Source: Belliella aquatica (lineage in GTDB: Bacteria; Bacteroidota; Bacteroidia; Cytophagales; Cyclobacteriaceae). Taken from it: DNA of 64,000 nt. Where the stretch lies: positions 147,754 through 211,753 of the forward strand of contig NZ_BMFD01000003.1 in the NCBI RefSeq assembly GCF_014637795.1, given 5' to 3'. Made by a program: the position numbers and the translations under genes. The notes under the pieces were generated by a model that saw only the letters and a list, made by a program, of their open reading frames with translations, searched no databases and was not told the DNA's origin. Below, in pieces: positions 15,903 to 25,234 of the stretch (position 1 is the stretch's first letter; every line of letters begins with the position of its first letter).

Positions 15903-17153
15903 CTATGCTGATCGAATCGCTTCTACTGGGTCAAGTCTAGCAGCTAAAGTGGCAGGGACAATACCAGAAACGATTCCTATTACCGAAGATACTCCAAGTC
16001 CTAAAATGATATTCTTAATCGAAAGTGTCAGCTCTAAAGATCCTAGCTGTACAAATGTGATTAGATACACTAATATAATCCCCGTGATACCACCGATCAA
16101 ACTTAGGAACATGGCCTCAAACAGGAATTGATATAAGATAAAGTAATTTTTTGCTCCAAGAGATTTTTGGATTCCGATGATGTTGGTTCTTTCTTTTACT
16201 GAGACAAACATAATATTTGCAATTCCGAAGCCTCCAACCAAAATAGAAAAACCACCTATAACCCAACCTGCACCGCTGATGACATCAAAAATCGAACCTA
16301 TGGTATTCATGATGAACTCTGACTTGTTGAGTGAAAAGTTGCTGTCTTGAGTTGGTTTTAGTCCTCTTTTGGCTCTTAGCAGTCCCGTTACCTCATTTTC
16401 TAAAGCGATCATCCCCGTGTCGTCATCCAGGCCTTTCATCGCAATGCTCGGACCTAGTCCATATCTCCCTACATTGTAAATTTTAGAAAACGCACCGAAG
16501 GGAATCATGCAAGCCTCATCTTTGGATGGCGTATCAAATAAGGCTTCTCCTTCTTCCTCAAAAACCCCAACAACAAAGAATTTTTGACCCCGGATTTTCA
16601 TTTCTTTCCCTAAGGGATCTTGATTTGGAAAAAGTGTATTTGCTATTTTTGTTCCAATTACGACGACATTTCTCGCTCCTGATATTTCTATTTCTGTAAA
16701 AAATCTGCCTGCTCCAATCGGAACATCGTAGACATCTTTATAAGTAAAGGTTACGCCTTTTACATTACTTCCACTGAAACTATTGTTGCCAAATTGTACA
16801 GTTGTGTTTGCATCCGCAAAAAGAGCTGTAGCAGCTGAATTTCTGAGATTGTCTCTCAGAAATGTGAATTCGCTGTAAGAATTATTTGGTCTTCTGAAAT
16901 AAACCCACCAAGGAAAATCAGGTCCTCCTCCAGCGGAATAATCAAATTTGTCAATTGTCATGACATTGCTGCCTAAAAAGCTTAAACTTGACTTGATATT
17001 TTTCTCTAAAGAATCCACTAAAGTGAATACAGCTATGATAGCAAATATGCCTACTGTCACGCCTAGAAGAGATAAAATTGTTCTTGTTAAATTTGCTTGT
17101 AATGCTTGAAAAGCGAATCTCACACTTTCCCAAATTAGTTTGAGTACTTTCAC
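15903..17153 (-). CDS. ABC transporter permease, MacB/FtsX family
   Basis: This 416-residue permease has the MacB layout: a first membrane helix (about 20-45, LTRTILSLLGVTVGIFAIIAVFTLV), a large MacB-type periplasmic domain (about 50-270) and three C-terminal helices (about 290-310, 345-365, 380-400). The last carry the FtsX signature IANIMFVSVKERTNIIGIQKSLGAK and PATLAARLDPVEAIR. Such proteins act as mechanotransmitters that couple cytoplasmic ATP hydrolysis to lipoprotein, peptide or drug export. No ATPase gene is adjacent, so it must use one encoded elsewhere. The start is GTG at 17153, giving MKVLKLIWESVRFAFQAL, the usual family N-terminus. Confidence 0.9.
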   Translation of the reverse strand: MKVLKLIWESVRFAFQALQANLTRTILSLLGVTVGIFAIIAVFTLVDSLEKNIKSSLSFLGSNVMTIDKFDYSAGGGPDFPWWVYFRRPNNSYSEFTFLRDNLRNSAATALFADANTTVQFGNNSFSGSNVKGVTFTYKDVYDVPIGAGRFFTEIEISGARNVVVIGTKIANTLFPNQDPLGKEMKIRGQKFFVVGVFEEEGEALFDTPSKDEACMIPFGAFSKIYNVGRYGLGPSIAMKGLDDDTGMIALENEVTGLLRAKRGLKPTQDSNFSLNKSEFIMNTIGSIFDVISGAGWVIGGFSILVGGFGIANIMFVSVKERTNIIGIQKSLGAKNYFILYQFLFEAMFLSLIGGITGIILVYLITFVQLGSLELTLSIKNIILGLGVSSVIGIVSGIVPATLAARLDPVEAIRSA

Positions 17154-17276
17154 GGTATTGCTTGAGGGTTAAAAACTAATTGACAATATAGGTAGATTTC
17201 GTGATTTTTCTTGTTATCTTTGCACTTTTTACAATCTATTGTAAAATTAACCTTAAGCATATTACATTCATTCCAT

Positions 17277-18326
17277 ATGAAGTTATCCGATTTTAAATTC
17301 GAAGTCCCAAAAAAATTAATCGCCTTACATCCAACCGATAATAGAGACGAGTCTCGTCTTATGGTAGTCCATAGAAAAACAGGTGAAATCGAACACCGAC
17401 TTTTCAAGGATATTACTGATTATTTTGGAGAAGGTGATGTTTTTGTGATGAACAACACCAAAGTTTTTCCTGCTAGACTTTACGGAAATAAAGAAAAAAC
17501 AGGTGCGAAAATCGAAGTATTCCTTTTGAGAGAATTGAATCAAGAATTGAAGCTTTGGGATGTGTTGGTTGACCCTGCTAGAAAAATCCGAGTTGGCAAT
17601 AAGCTTTACTTTGGAGATAGCGACTTGGTAGCTGAAGTTATTGATAATACTACATCAAGAGGTAGAACAATCAGATTTTTATTTGATGGTTCGGAAGAAG
17701 AGTTTTACAAGACTATCGATACGTTAGGCGAAACACCTCTCCTGAAAGAGTTTATAGACAGGAAAGTTGAGCCTGAAGACAGAGAAAGGTATCAGACGAT
17801 CTTTGCAGAGCATGTAGGTGCTGTAGCTGCGCCAACAGCAGGTTTGCATTTCACACCTCATTTGTTGCGTAGATTGGAATTGAAAGGTGTTGAGGTTTCT
17901 CCAATTACTCTTCATGTTGGCCTTGGAACATTCCGTCAGGTGGACGTAGAGGACCTGACCAAGCATAAAATGGATTCTGAGAATTATGATATTCCGCAGA
18001 AGACTGTGGATTTAGTAAATCGTTCTTTAGATAATAAGAAAAGAGTTGTGGCAGTTGGAACTACTGTTTTGAAGACTATAGAGTCTTCAGTGACGGCTAA
18101 CAATAGATTGAAAGTGAGCAGTGGATGGACAGATAAGTTCATCATTCCTCCTTATGATGTAAAAATCGCTAACACATTGATCACCAACTTTCACTTGCCT
18201 GAATCGACTTTGTTGATGACAGCGTCTGCATTTGGAGGATATGACTTGATCATGAAAGCTTACAAAGAAGCAATCAAAGAGAAATATCGTTTCTTCTCCT
18301 ATGGAGATGCAATGTTAATCTTATAA
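17277..18326 (+). CDS. queA: S-adenosylmethionine:tRNA ribosyltransferase-isomerase
   Basis: This 349-residue enzyme moves the ribosyl group of S-adenosylmethionine onto preQ1 in tRNA to form epoxyqueuosine, the penultimate step to queuosine at the wobble base. Family marks are the N-terminal [70 protein letters not shown] and [15 protein letters not shown]. The ATG at 17277 is preferred to the upstream TTG at 17211. A -7 element TAtcTTTG lies at 17215-17222, which would place the transcription start about 50 nt before the ATG. The gene ends before a terminator at 18333. Confidence 0.96.
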   Translation: MKLSDFKFEVPKKLIALHPTDNRDESRLMVVHRKTGEIEHRLFKDITDYFGEGDVFVMNNTKVFPARLYGNKEKTGAKIEVFLLRELNQELKLWDVLVDPARKIRVGNKLYFGDSDLVAEVIDNTTSRGRTIRFLFDGSEEEFYKTIDTLGETPLLKEFIDRKVEPEDRERYQTIFAEHVGAVAAPTAGLHFTPHLLRRLELKGVEVSPITLHVGLGTFRQVDVEDLTKHKMDSENYDIPQKTVDLVNRSLDNKKRVVAVGTTVLKTIESSVTANNRLKVSSGWTDKFIIPPYDVKIANTLITNFHLPESTLLMTASAFGGYDLIMKAYKEAIKEKYRFFSYGDAMLIL

Positions 18327-18332
18327 TAACAG

Positions 18333-18357
18333 AAAGGCTCCTCAAGAGCCTTTTTTT
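18333..18357 (+). terminator. Terminator after queA
   Basis: AAAGGCTC (18333-18340) pairs with GAGCCTTT (18346-18353) around a 5-nt loop; seven T follow. Confidence 0.85.
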
Positions 18358-18409
18358 ATTTTTATAAATTCCCCAACTTGCTGCTCGGAAAAAGTACCAA
18401 AAAAAGTCT

Positions 18410-19081
18410 ATGAAAAAGTATGCAATTATCGTTGCGGGAGGTAGTGGCACAAGAATGGGAGCACCCATGCCAAAGCAATATTTGGAGATTGGTGGTAAGC
18501 CTATTTTGATGCATACTATATTTCGATTTTTTGAAGCCGAACCTGACATTCAATTGATTCTTGTAATTCCTGAAAAGGATTTTCAACTTTGGAAAGATCT
18601 ATGCCTTCAATTTAGTTTTACTGTCCCCCATAGATTGGTTTCAGGAGGAAATAGTAGATTCCAATCTGTGAGAAATGGTTTGGATACACTTACTGATTTG
18701 GATGGACTTGTGGCCATACATGATGGTGTTCGTCCTTTTGTGAACGTGGACGTAATCCAAGAAAGCTTTGAGGTAGCCAATAGGAAGGGGAGTGCCATTG
18801 CTGTGGTGGCTTTAAAGGATTCTATAAGGAGATTGACGGATGATGGAAAATCTGTTTATCAAGAAAGACAATATTTTCGCTTGGTTCAGACTCCACAGAC
18901 TTTTCAAATCCAAAAGATTAAAAAGGCTTTTGATGTGACGGAGTTGCATACATTTACTGACGATGCTACAGTTTATGAGCACCAAGGTTGGCAAGTGACT
19001 TTGATTGCAGGTAATTTGGAAAATATCAAAATCACTACTCCAGAAGATATGGCTTATGCAGCTTATCTCTTCAATATGTAG
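18410..19081 (+). CDS. ispD: 2-C-methyl-D-erythritol 4-phosphate cytidylyltransferase
   Basis: This 223-residue enzyme couples CTP to methylerythritol phosphate in the non-mevalonate isoprenoid pathway. It shows the nucleotide-binding N-terminus AIIVAGGSGTRMG with PKQYLEIGGKPILMHTI, the central VAIHDGVRPFV, the TPQTFQ block, and FTDDATVYEHQGWQVTLIAGNLENIKITTPEDM at the end, which is split here by the catalytic Asp region. The length is normal. Other pathway genes are not adjacent. It starts about 50 nt after the queA terminator and ends just before the TTACC repeat block at 19095. Confidence 0.95.
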   Translation: MKKYAIIVAGGSGTRMGAPMPKQYLEIGGKPILMHTIFRFFEAEPDIQLILVIPEKDFQLWKDLCLQFSFTVPHRLVSGGNSRFQSVRNGLDTLTDLDGLVAIHDGVRPFVNVDVIQESFEVANRKGSAIAVVALKDSIRRLTDDGKSVYQERQYFRLVQTPQTFQIQKIKKAFDVTELHTFTDDATVYEHQGWQVTLIAGNLENIKITTPEDMAYAAYLFNM

Positions 19082-19094
19082 CTTCACTAGGTAT

Positions 19095-19141
19095 TTACCG
19101 ATCGGTTACCCTCGTTTACCGAATATTTACCTTACCTTACC
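19095..19141 (+). promoter_or_regulatory. Helically phased TTACC direct repeats, candidate LytTR-regulator operator
   Basis: TTACC occurs at 19095, 19106, 19116, 19127, 19132 and 19137, so the first four repeats are 10-11 bp apart, one helical turn each. Flanks are often G or CG on one side (TTTACCGA occurs twice as TTTACCG). The block lies 33 bp upstream of a -7 element (19174) and directly before the operon that encodes a LytTR response regulator. Confidence 0.5.
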
Positions 19142-19173
19142 TATTTTGACTTCCTGATTTTTGTTTTCTCGTT

Positions 19174-19181
19174 TAGTTTTG
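19174..19181 (+). promoter_or_regulatory. -7 element of the LiaF-like/LytS/LytTR operon
   Basis: TAgtTTTG matches TAnnTTTG and lies 31 nt before the ATG at 19213. No good -33 element is seen at the right distance, which would fit a promoter that needs an activator. Confidence 0.45.
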
Positions 19182-19212
19182 GTCATTATTAACAATCAAA
19201 ACACTTTAAATC

Positions 19213-20004
19213 ATGGCAAATCAGAAATTTTCAACACAAAGTAATAATTACACCTTAGGGATTATCTTGGTTGTGGTAGGTGGTATCATTTTATTGAAGA
19301 AATTAGGGTTTTTCTTACCCTTATGGCTTTTGAGCTGGCCAATGGTCTTCATTGCAATCGGGTTGGTGATCTTAGTAAGTCAGCAATTTAAAAGTGGCTC
19401 AGGATATTTTTTCTTATTGTTTGGTTCATATTTTATGTTAAAAAAACATGTTGATTTGCCAGATGGATTTGAGGGATATTTTCTTGCAGGAGGTTTGATC
19501 GCAGTAGGGCTTTATTTTATTCTAAATCAAAAATCCATCAAGATCCCTGACTACAATCAGTCTATGAAGAATGAACCTTTTGGATACAATGCACAAGAAG
19601 CTGAAGTTATTGGAGATGAAAATTCAACAACTTCCGAAAGTAGTACAAACAGTGGCTTTGACCAACCTGAGATTCTTACATCTCAAGCATTTTTATCAGG
19701 CGATCAGCGCAGGATTCTTTCTAAAAATTTCAAAGGAGGAAAAATTTCAGCCATTCTGGGTGGTTCAGAGATTGACCTTTCTCAGGCAGACATGACCGAA
19801 CCTGCGATGCTTAATATAGAAGTTGCTTTAGGTGGGGTAAAGTTGATTGTACCTCCTCACTGGAGCGTGCAGGTGAATGTTTCCAATGTGCTTGCTGGCG
19901 TGGAAGATAAGCGTCTTTACGCGCATGTGACTCCAGATCCGAAGAAAATTTTGAAAATTTATGGTTCGGTTATCCTTGGAGGTTTGGAGATTAAATCTTT
20001 CTAA
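19213..20004 (+). CDS. LiaF-like membrane protein (DUF5668 plus LiaF C-terminal domain)
   Basis: This 263-residue protein has an N-terminal membrane domain of four short hydrophobic segments (about 12-30, 33-50, 57-72, 84-102) in the style of DUF5668/LiaI-LiaF. A polar linker (about 108-155) follows, and then a beta-helical C-terminal domain (about 165-263) with KNFKGGKISAILGGSEIDLSQA, LNIEVALGGVKLIVPPHWSV and ILKIYGSVILGGLEIKS. In Firmicutes LiaF controls an envelope-stress two-component system. Here the gene is followed 15 nt later by a LytS-type kinase and a LytTR regulator, so it probably senses or modulates envelope state for that pair; this is inferred from synteny. Confidence 0.85.
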   Translation: MANQKFSTQSNNYTLGIILVVVGGIILLKKLGFFLPLWLLSWPMVFIAIGLVILVSQQFKSGSGYFFLLFGSYFMLKKHVDLPDGFEGYFLAGGLIAVGLYFILNQKSIKIPDYNQSMKNEPFGYNAQEAEVIGDENSTTSESSTNSGFDQPEILTSQAFLSGDQRRILSKNFKGGKISAILGGSEIDLSQADMTEPAMLNIEVALGGVKLIVPPHWSVQVNVSNVLAGVEDKRLYAHVTPDPKKILKIYGSVILGGLEIKSF

Positions 20005-20018
20005 TCCAACTTGTAATT

Positions 20019-21077
20019 GTGATAAGCTCAGCACTCAGTTTCAAAGATAAAACTTGGTATAAAGCCATTCTGATCATCTTCCTTTGGGTGATTGGAGTGG
20101 CATACCTGATCCATCAATACGAGCCTGGGTTTGTCAATGCTTTGATTGATGTTGGGGTTCATACGTTATTTCTATTGATTGCTTTTTTCTTTTTAGAGAA
20201 TATCTTTCGATTCTATACTCCACAGGAAAAGCATTTTTTAATTTTCTTAGCATTTCCCTTATTGCTTTCAACCCTTGTTTTTTTCTTGGGAAAATTCACT
20301 GTAGAACTCGTTCTTAATCAAAATAAGGAGTATTTAAGCTTTTTCAAGGAAATCAATCTGTTGTACGCCTTTGTTATTTTTCTAATTATACTAGGGTATG
20401 CACTTTTGTTATTGTTTCATTCAAAGTTAGATAGTCAGATCAAAGCAATGGAACGTGCGGATCAAATGGAGCGCTTGGCTAGGGAAGCCGAACTTTATCA
20501 ATTAAGACAACAACTTCAGCCCCATTTCTTGTTCAATAGTTTGAATTCTATCAGTTCGTTAGTCAAAAGAAAACCTGTTGAAGCTAGAGAGATGGTGTTG
20601 CAGCTGTCTGATTTCTTGAGAAAAACGATTAGGAAGGAGAACAATAAATGGATCAAGGTTGCTGAAGAATTAGAATATTTGAGGTTGTTTATTGGAATCG
20701 AGAAATTACGGTTCGGCCATCGTTTATCTGTTGATTTTATAAGTGATGCTGCAACCGATAAACTTGTTCTACCTCAATTGATGGTTCAGCCACTTTTGGA
20801 AAATGCAGTCAAACATGGACTTTATGGTGTACTTGGAGATGTTTTGATCAGCGTTGGATTTGAAGTAGAAGATCAGTATTTGAAAATAAGTATTTCAAAT
20901 CCATATGATCCAGAAGCTGGGCAAGCCACTGGCGAAGGGTTTGGTCTAAAAGCAGTGAAGCGAAGATTGTTTTTGCTTTTTGGGAGGCATGATTTACTTC
21001 AAGTAAAGGAAGGTAAAAATCTTTTTGTTGTAGAACTTAAAATACCACAAAACTATGATCAATATAGTAGTCATTGA
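20019..21077 (+). CDS. LytS/YehU-type sensor histidine kinase
   Basis: This 352-residue kinase has four membrane helices (about 17-33, 40-60, 72-92, 113-134). A coiled segment leads to the His_kinase domain (PF06580), where QQLQPHFLFNSLNSISSLV contains the phospho-acceptor His169. A HATPase domain follows with MVQPLLENAVKHGL and GEGFGLKAVKRRL. These kinases pair with LytTR regulators. The start is GTG at 20019; it is 15 nt after the preceding stop. The end overlaps the regulator start by 23 nt, which indicates translational coupling. Confidence 0.92.
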   Translation: MISSALSFKDKTWYKAILIIFLWVIGVAYLIHQYEPGFVNALIDVGVHTLFLLIAFFFLENIFRFYTPQEKHFLIFLAFPLLLSTLVFFLGKFTVELVLNQNKEYLSFFKEINLLYAFVIFLIILGYALLLLFHSKLDSQIKAMERADQMERLAREAELYQLRQQLQPHFLFNSLNSISSLVKRKPVEAREMVLQLSDFLRKTIRKENNKWIKVAEELEYLRLFIGIEKLRFGHRLSVDFISDAATDKLVLPQLMVQPLLENAVKHGLYGVLGDVLISVGFEVEDQYLKISISNPYDPEAGQATGEGFGLKAVKRRLFLLFGRHDLLQVKEGKNLFVVELKIPQNYDQYSSH

Positions 21078-21789
21078 TGATGAACCGTTAGCAGCAGAGT
21101 TGATTTTAGAGTACTTATCGGATTATGAGCAGACATGCGTTTTAGCTGTCTGTCATGATGGATTTGATGGGCTTAAGACGATCAAAGAACTCCAACCTGA
21201 TTTGATTTTCTTGGACATACAAATGCCAAAGATTACTGGTTTGGAAATGCTAGAATTATTAGAAAACCCTCCTGCTGTAATTTTTACAACCGCTTATGAT
21301 GAATATGCTGTGAAGGCTTTTGATGCTCAGGCTATAGACTATTTACTCAAGCCATTTTCAAAAGAGCGTTTTGGTAAAGCCATTGAGAAGTTTCTAGTAA
21401 TGGGAGATAATCTTAAGGAGCTTGGTAAATATAATTTTACTAAAATGGAAGCTCCTGGAGTTTCAGAGCGAATTGTTCTTAAGGATAAAAATGAAATCAA
21501 AATCATCCCTTTTTCAACGATCCAATATTTGGAAGCGAATGATGACTACGTGAATATTTACACAAGCGAGGGGAAGTTTTTGAAAAACAAGACAATGAAG
21601 TATTTTGAACAAGTTTTAGATGACAAGGCTTTCGTGAGAGTGCACCGTTCTTATATTGTCAAAGTCACAGAAATCACAAAAATAGAAGGATATGAAAAAG
21701 ACAGCTTCTTGCTTATCCTCAAATCAGGAGAGAAAATCCCTGTAAGTAAGTCTGGCTATCCAAAGTTAAAATCAGTCTTAGGGATATAA
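21055..21789 (+). CDS. LytTR-family response regulator
   Basis: This 244-residue regulator has a receiver domain with VVIDDEPLAAELI, phospho-acceptor Asp54 (LIFLDIQMPKITGLEML), TTAYDEYAVKAF and YLLKPFSKERF. Its C-terminal LytTR DNA-binding domain (about 138-244) shows DKNEIKIIPFSTIQYLEANDDYVNI, FVRVHRSYIV and IPVSKSGYPKLK. LytTR proteins bind short direct repeats spaced by helical turns; such a repeat array stands at the head of this operon (19095-19141), so autoregulation is likely. A terminator follows within 5 nt of the stop. Confidence 0.94.
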   Translation: MINIVVIDDEPLAAELILEYLSDYEQTCVLAVCHDGFDGLKTIKELQPDLIFLDIQMPKITGLEMLELLENPPAVIFTTAYDEYAVKAFDAQAIDYLLKPFSKERFGKAIEKFLVMGDNLKELGKYNFTKMEAPGVSERIVLKDKNEIKIIPFSTIQYLEANDDYVNIYTSEGKFLKNKTMKYFEQVLDDKAFVRVHRSYIVKVTEITKIEGYEKDSFLLILKSGEKIPVSKSGYPKLKSVLGI

Positions 21790-21792
21790 AAA

Positions 21793-21820
21793 AAGAGCCT
21801 CAAGGGCTCTTAATTTTTTT
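21793..21820 (+). terminator. Terminator after the LytTR regulator
   Basis: AAGAGCC (21793-21799) pairs with GGCTCTT (21805-21811) around a 5-nt loop and is followed by a T-run that touches the stop codon of the convergent DUF2795 gene. Confidence 0.8.
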
Positions 21821-22040
21821 AGTATTCATCTTCATTAAAGAAGAAATCATCTTTTGTTGGATAATCAGGCCAAATCTCTTCGATATTCTCGTAAGGCTCA
21901 CCGTCATCCTCCAATTCTTGAAGGTTCTCTACGACTTCCAAAGGCGCACCCGAGCGAATCGCATAATCAATTAATTCGTCTTTGGTTGCAGGCCATGGAG
22001 CATCCTCTAAGTATGATGCAAGTTCTAATGTCCAGTACAT
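21819..22040 (-). CDS. DUF2795 protein
   Basis: This 73-residue acidic protein has the DUF2795 pattern MYWTLELASYLEDAPWPATKDELIDYAIRSGAP followed by an ELEDDGEPYENIEEIWPDYP tail ending in Phe/Asp/Glu-rich residues. DUF2795 proteins are small soluble proteins of unknown function, abundant in Bacteroidota. It has its own upstream region of 75 nt and no operon partner on the same strand nearby. Confidence 0.85.
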   Translation of the reverse strand: MYWTLELASYLEDAPWPATKDELIDYAIRSGAPLEVVENLQELEDDGEPYENIEEIWPDYPTKDDFFFNEDEY

Positions 22041-22115
22041 AGTGTCAATGTTTTAATGTTTACCGCCTTAACGGGTTGCAAAAATAGAAATTGTTTTAAA
22101 TTTTCAATCTTAAAC

Positions 22116-23366
22116 TCAATATTTGTTTGAAAGTTCCTTCAATATAAAATTTTTCACATCTATTTTTCTTCGGAAGGCACTTATTTTTCTTCTCAACATG
22201 ATCTCAAAATCGGGTTCATTGCTTTTGAAGTTCTCAGCATTTTCTTTCACAGTTTTCAATTCACTTTCGTCCCTATGAATCAAGTCCCTTAAAATTGAAG
22301 CTTTGATCTTACTTTGCTCTGATTCTGGAAGGTCACGTAATTCAGAGTTTTTCGTGATTGCGAGTTTGTTTAGAAAGGATTTCTCAAACACAATCTCAGA
22401 ATAGTAAATAAAATTCCTGGTGATCAAATTCGCATCTCTAGGTCTTGTCTGACTCAAAGGTTTCCACTCATTCTGTAATTTCCGAGCTTGAGAGACTGTC
22501 ATTGGAGAAGTGTCCAAATATGCCAATTTCTTCATATCCTCAGCAAGGGATTCCATTTTGGAAAGTATTTCTCTAGGATTCAACCTTGGTCCGGATTGCA
22601 TCTCTCGCTTAAACCTGCTAAAGATTCGATTGTTCAACTTAGAAAATTCATCCCAAAGTGGTTGTCTTTTTTCTGCTGGGACTTTGCCAGAAGTCTTCCA
22701 TTCTTTTTGAATTTTTTTACTGATCTCGAAAGCCTTTTTGGCATCAGGATTATTAAAAGCTTCCTGAGCTTGTCTGACCAAATCTTCGTAGATCTTAATA
22801 TTTTCCTCAGCCTGAACAGCCATTTCTTCGAAGAATACTTTTCTATTGTCAAAGAAAGTATCTACCGCTTGATTGAAAGCGTTCTCAATTTGTTCTTCAA
22901 ATTCTTTCTCAACAGGACCGGTTTTGATCCATCTGAGTTTTAGATTTTTGTATTCTTCGGTAGTCTCTTTCCAGTCCGTGTTGTCTTTCAAAGCCTCAGC
23001 TTCCAAAATCAAACCTCTCTTGATTTCTAGATTTCGTTCCCTGTTTTTTTGGATGATTTCTTCAAGATAGATTTCCAGCTTGTTGAGCTCTTCGATCAAA
23101 GGAACAAAATCACCCAATGCATCATATTGCATCAGTGAATCTCTCAAATGAATCAACTTCATCAGGAAGGATCCTTTGTTCTGATTTTCTTCAATATCTT
23201 TTTTTAGATTCTCTACTTTCTCTTTGATAGTAGCAAATCGATCTTCAAAGTACTTAAGGGTTGACGCTTCGTCTTCTTTCACCTCACCAATCACACGATC
23301 AGCTTGATTCAAAAATCCCTTTAAAAATACCTTATTGTCCTTAATGTATCCGTATGGATGTTCCAT
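22116..23366 (-). CDS. DUF349 repeat protein
   Basis: This 416-residue, highly charged, nearly all-helical protein contains three or four DUF349-type repeats. They are recognisable from W-based marks: KLRWIKTGPVEKEFEEQIENAF (about 145), QKEWKTSGKVPAEKRQPLWDEFSKLN (about 225), and LQNEWKPLSQT (about 305). DUF349 proteins are cytoplasmic and coiled-coil-like; their function in Bacteroidota is unknown. It is divergent from ettA. No signal peptide or membrane segment is seen. Confidence 0.88.
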   Translation of the reverse strand: MEHPYGYIKDNKVFLKGFLNQADRVIGEVKEDEASTLKYFEDRFATIKEKVENLKKDIEENQNKGSFLMKLIHLRDSLMQYDALGDFVPLIEELNKLEIYLEEIIQKNRERNLEIKRGLILEAEALKDNTDWKETTEEYKNLKLRWIKTGPVEKEFEEQIENAFNQAVDTFFDNRKVFFEEMAVQAEENIKIYEDLVRQAQEAFNNPDAKKAFEISKKIQKEWKTSGKVPAEKRQPLWDEFSKLNNRIFSRFKREMQSGPRLNPREILSKMESLAEDMKKLAYLDTSPMTVSQARKLQNEWKPLSQTRPRDANLITRNFIYYSEIVFEKSFLNKLAITKNSELRDLPESEQSKIKASILRDLIHRDESELKTVKENAENFKSNEPDFEIMLRRKISAFRRKIDVKNFILKELSNKY

Positions 23367-23497
23367 TTTGATTTAATAGGTTGTAGATTTTTTCTTGCTT
23401 TCTGCAAATTAATTAATTCAAAACCATTTATCCTAAGAAAGCCCTTTTTTTGCATCTTTGTCTTTCAGTTTATTCATTTTAATAAAAAAACTATACA

Positions 23498-25177
23498 ATG
23501 AGCGGAGAAAAAATCATATTTTCAATGGCGGGGGTGTCTAAGATTTATCCTCCTCAGAAGAAAGTTCTGAAAGATATTTACCTATCATTTTTTTACGGAG
23601 CAAAAATCGGTGTTTTGGGTCTCAACGGATCCGGGAAAAGTTCCTTGTTAAAGATCATTGCAGGAATAGATAAAGAGTTTTTGGGAGAGGTAGTTTGGTC
23701 CCCCGGCTATTCTGTCGGGATGCTAGAGCAAGAGCCTCAGCTTGACCCTACCAAGACGGTGAAAGATATCGTGGAAGAAGCAGTTTCCGAGACAGTCGCT
23801 TTGCTGAAAGAATTTGAAGCTATCAATGAGCAATTTATGGATCCAGCCTTGATGGAAGATCCTGATGCGATGGATAAGTTGATCGAGAAGCAAGGAGATG
23901 TGCAGCAGAAGCTTGACGCTGCCAATGCTTGGGAGTTGGAGACGATGTTGGAGAAAGCTATGGATGCGCTTAGACTGCCTCCAAGTGATGCTATTGTCGG
24001 CAATCTTTCTGGTGGTGAAAAAAGGAGAGTAGCCCTTTGTCGACTTTTGCTTCAAGAGCCAGATGTTTTGCTTCTTGATGAACCTACCAACCACCTCGAT
24101 GCTGAGTCAGTTCTTTGGCTTGAGCAACATCTCAAACAATACAAAGGAACTGTTATCGCAGTGACTCACGATAGGTATTTCTTAGATAATGTCGCAGGAT
24201 GGATTTTAGAATTGGATAGGGGAGAAGGGATACCTTGGAAAGGAAACTACTCTTCTTGGCTAGATCAAAAGCAAAACAGGTTGAAACAAGAAGAAAAAAC
24301 CGAATCCAAAAGGCAGAAAACGCTCGAAAGAGAATTGGAATGGATCAGAATGACTCCGAAAGCCCGTCAGGCCAAAGGAAAAGCACGTCTAAGTGCTTAT
24401 GACAAACTGATCAGTGAAGAAGGAAAAGAAAGAGAAGCTAAGCTAGAACTTTATATCCCACCTGGGCCGAGACTAGGGGCTAAAGTGATTGAAGTCAATG
24501 GGGTTTCTAAAGCTTTTGGAGATAAATTATTGTTTGAAGATTTGTCTTTCAATCTGCCTCAAGGAGGGATTGTAGGAATCATCGGTCCAAATGGTGCTGG
24601 TAAATCTACACTCTTCAAATTGATCACTGGGAGAGAAAAAGCGGATGCCGGTAACTTTGAAGTAGGTGAGACGGTGAAGCTCGCTTATGTGGATCAAGAG
24701 CATGATACTTTGGATCCAAATAAATCGGTTTATGAATCGATTTCTGGAGGCAATGAAATCATTAAACTGGGGAACAAAGAAATGAACTCCCGAGCCTATG
24801 TCGGAAAATTCAATTTCACAGGTTCGGATCAGGAGAAAAAAGTGGGCGTACTTTCAGGTGGAGAGCGGAATAGAGTTCACTTGGCGATGACACTTAAGGA
24901 AGGCGGAAACTTACTCTTACTCGATGAACCTACCAACGATCTCGATGTCAACACACTGAGAGCTTTAGAAGAGGCCTTGGAAAACTTCGGTGGATGTGCA
25001 GTGATCATTTCCCACGATAGATGGTTCTTGGATAGGATTTGTACCCATATCTTGGCATTCGAGGGAGATTCTCAGGTATATTGGTTTGAAGGAAACTTCT
25101 CCGATTATGAAGAGAACAAGAAAAAACGTCTTGGCGATTTGACTCCGAAAAGGATCAAATATAAGCCTTTGAGGTAA
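23498..25177 (+). CDS. ettA: Energy-dependent translational throttle protein EttA (ABC-F ATPase)
   Basis: This 559-residue soluble ABC-F protein has two ATPase domains. Walker A motifs are [12 protein letters not shown] (about 43) and [12 protein letters not shown] (about 365); signatures are [11 protein letters not shown] and [11 protein letters not shown]; Walker B motifs are [11 protein letters not shown] and [11 protein letters not shown]. The EttA-type arm region (about 95-145) and the linker with [22 protein letters not shown] are present. EttA binds the ribosomal E site and gates the first elongation step according to ATP/ADP. The length (about 555) and the arm favour EttA over Uup or resistance-type ABC-F proteins. 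Confidence 0.95.
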   Translation: MSGEKIIFSMAGVSKIYPPQKKVLKDIYLSFFYGAKIGVLGLNGSGKSSLLKIIAGIDKEFLGEVVWSPGYSVGMLEQEPQLDPTKTVKDIVEEAVSETVALLKEFEAINEQFMDPALMEDPDAMDKLIEKQGDVQQKLDAANAWELETMLEKAMDALRLPPSDAIVGNLSGGEKRRVALCRLLLQEPDVLLLDEPTNHLDAESVLWLEQHLKQYKGTVIAVTHDRYFLDNVAGWILELDRGEGIPWKGNYSSWLDQKQNRLKQEEKTESKRQKTLERELEWIRMTPKARQAKGKARLSAYDKLISEEGKEREAKLELYIPPGPRLGAKVIEVNGVSKAFGDKLLFEDLSFNLPQGGIVGIIGPNGAGKSTLFKLITGREKADAGNFEVGETVKLAYVDQEHDTLDPNKSVYESISGGNEIIKLGNKEMNSRAYVGKFNFTGSDQEKKVGVLSGGERNRVHLAMTLKEGGNLLLLDEPTNDLDVNTLRALEEALENFGGCAVIISHDRWFLDRICTHILAFEGDSQVYWFEGNFSDYEENKKKRLGDLTPKRIKYKPLR

Positions 25178-25187
25178 TAATTAAATC

Positions 25188-25234
25188 ATATAAGAACCCA
25201 TTAAATTCAACCGATGATTAATGGGTTCTTATAT
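25188..25234. terminator. Bidirectional terminator between ettA and the beta-propeller lipoprotein
   Basis: A 17-bp perfect stem (25188-25204 with 25218-25234) has a 13-nt loop. The right arm includes the stop codon of the leftward gene. Confidence 0.85.

Noticed and set aside
22488-22943. 151-codon open frame antisense to the DUF349 gene
   Set aside because: Shadow of a charged, AT-rich coding region with no independent support.
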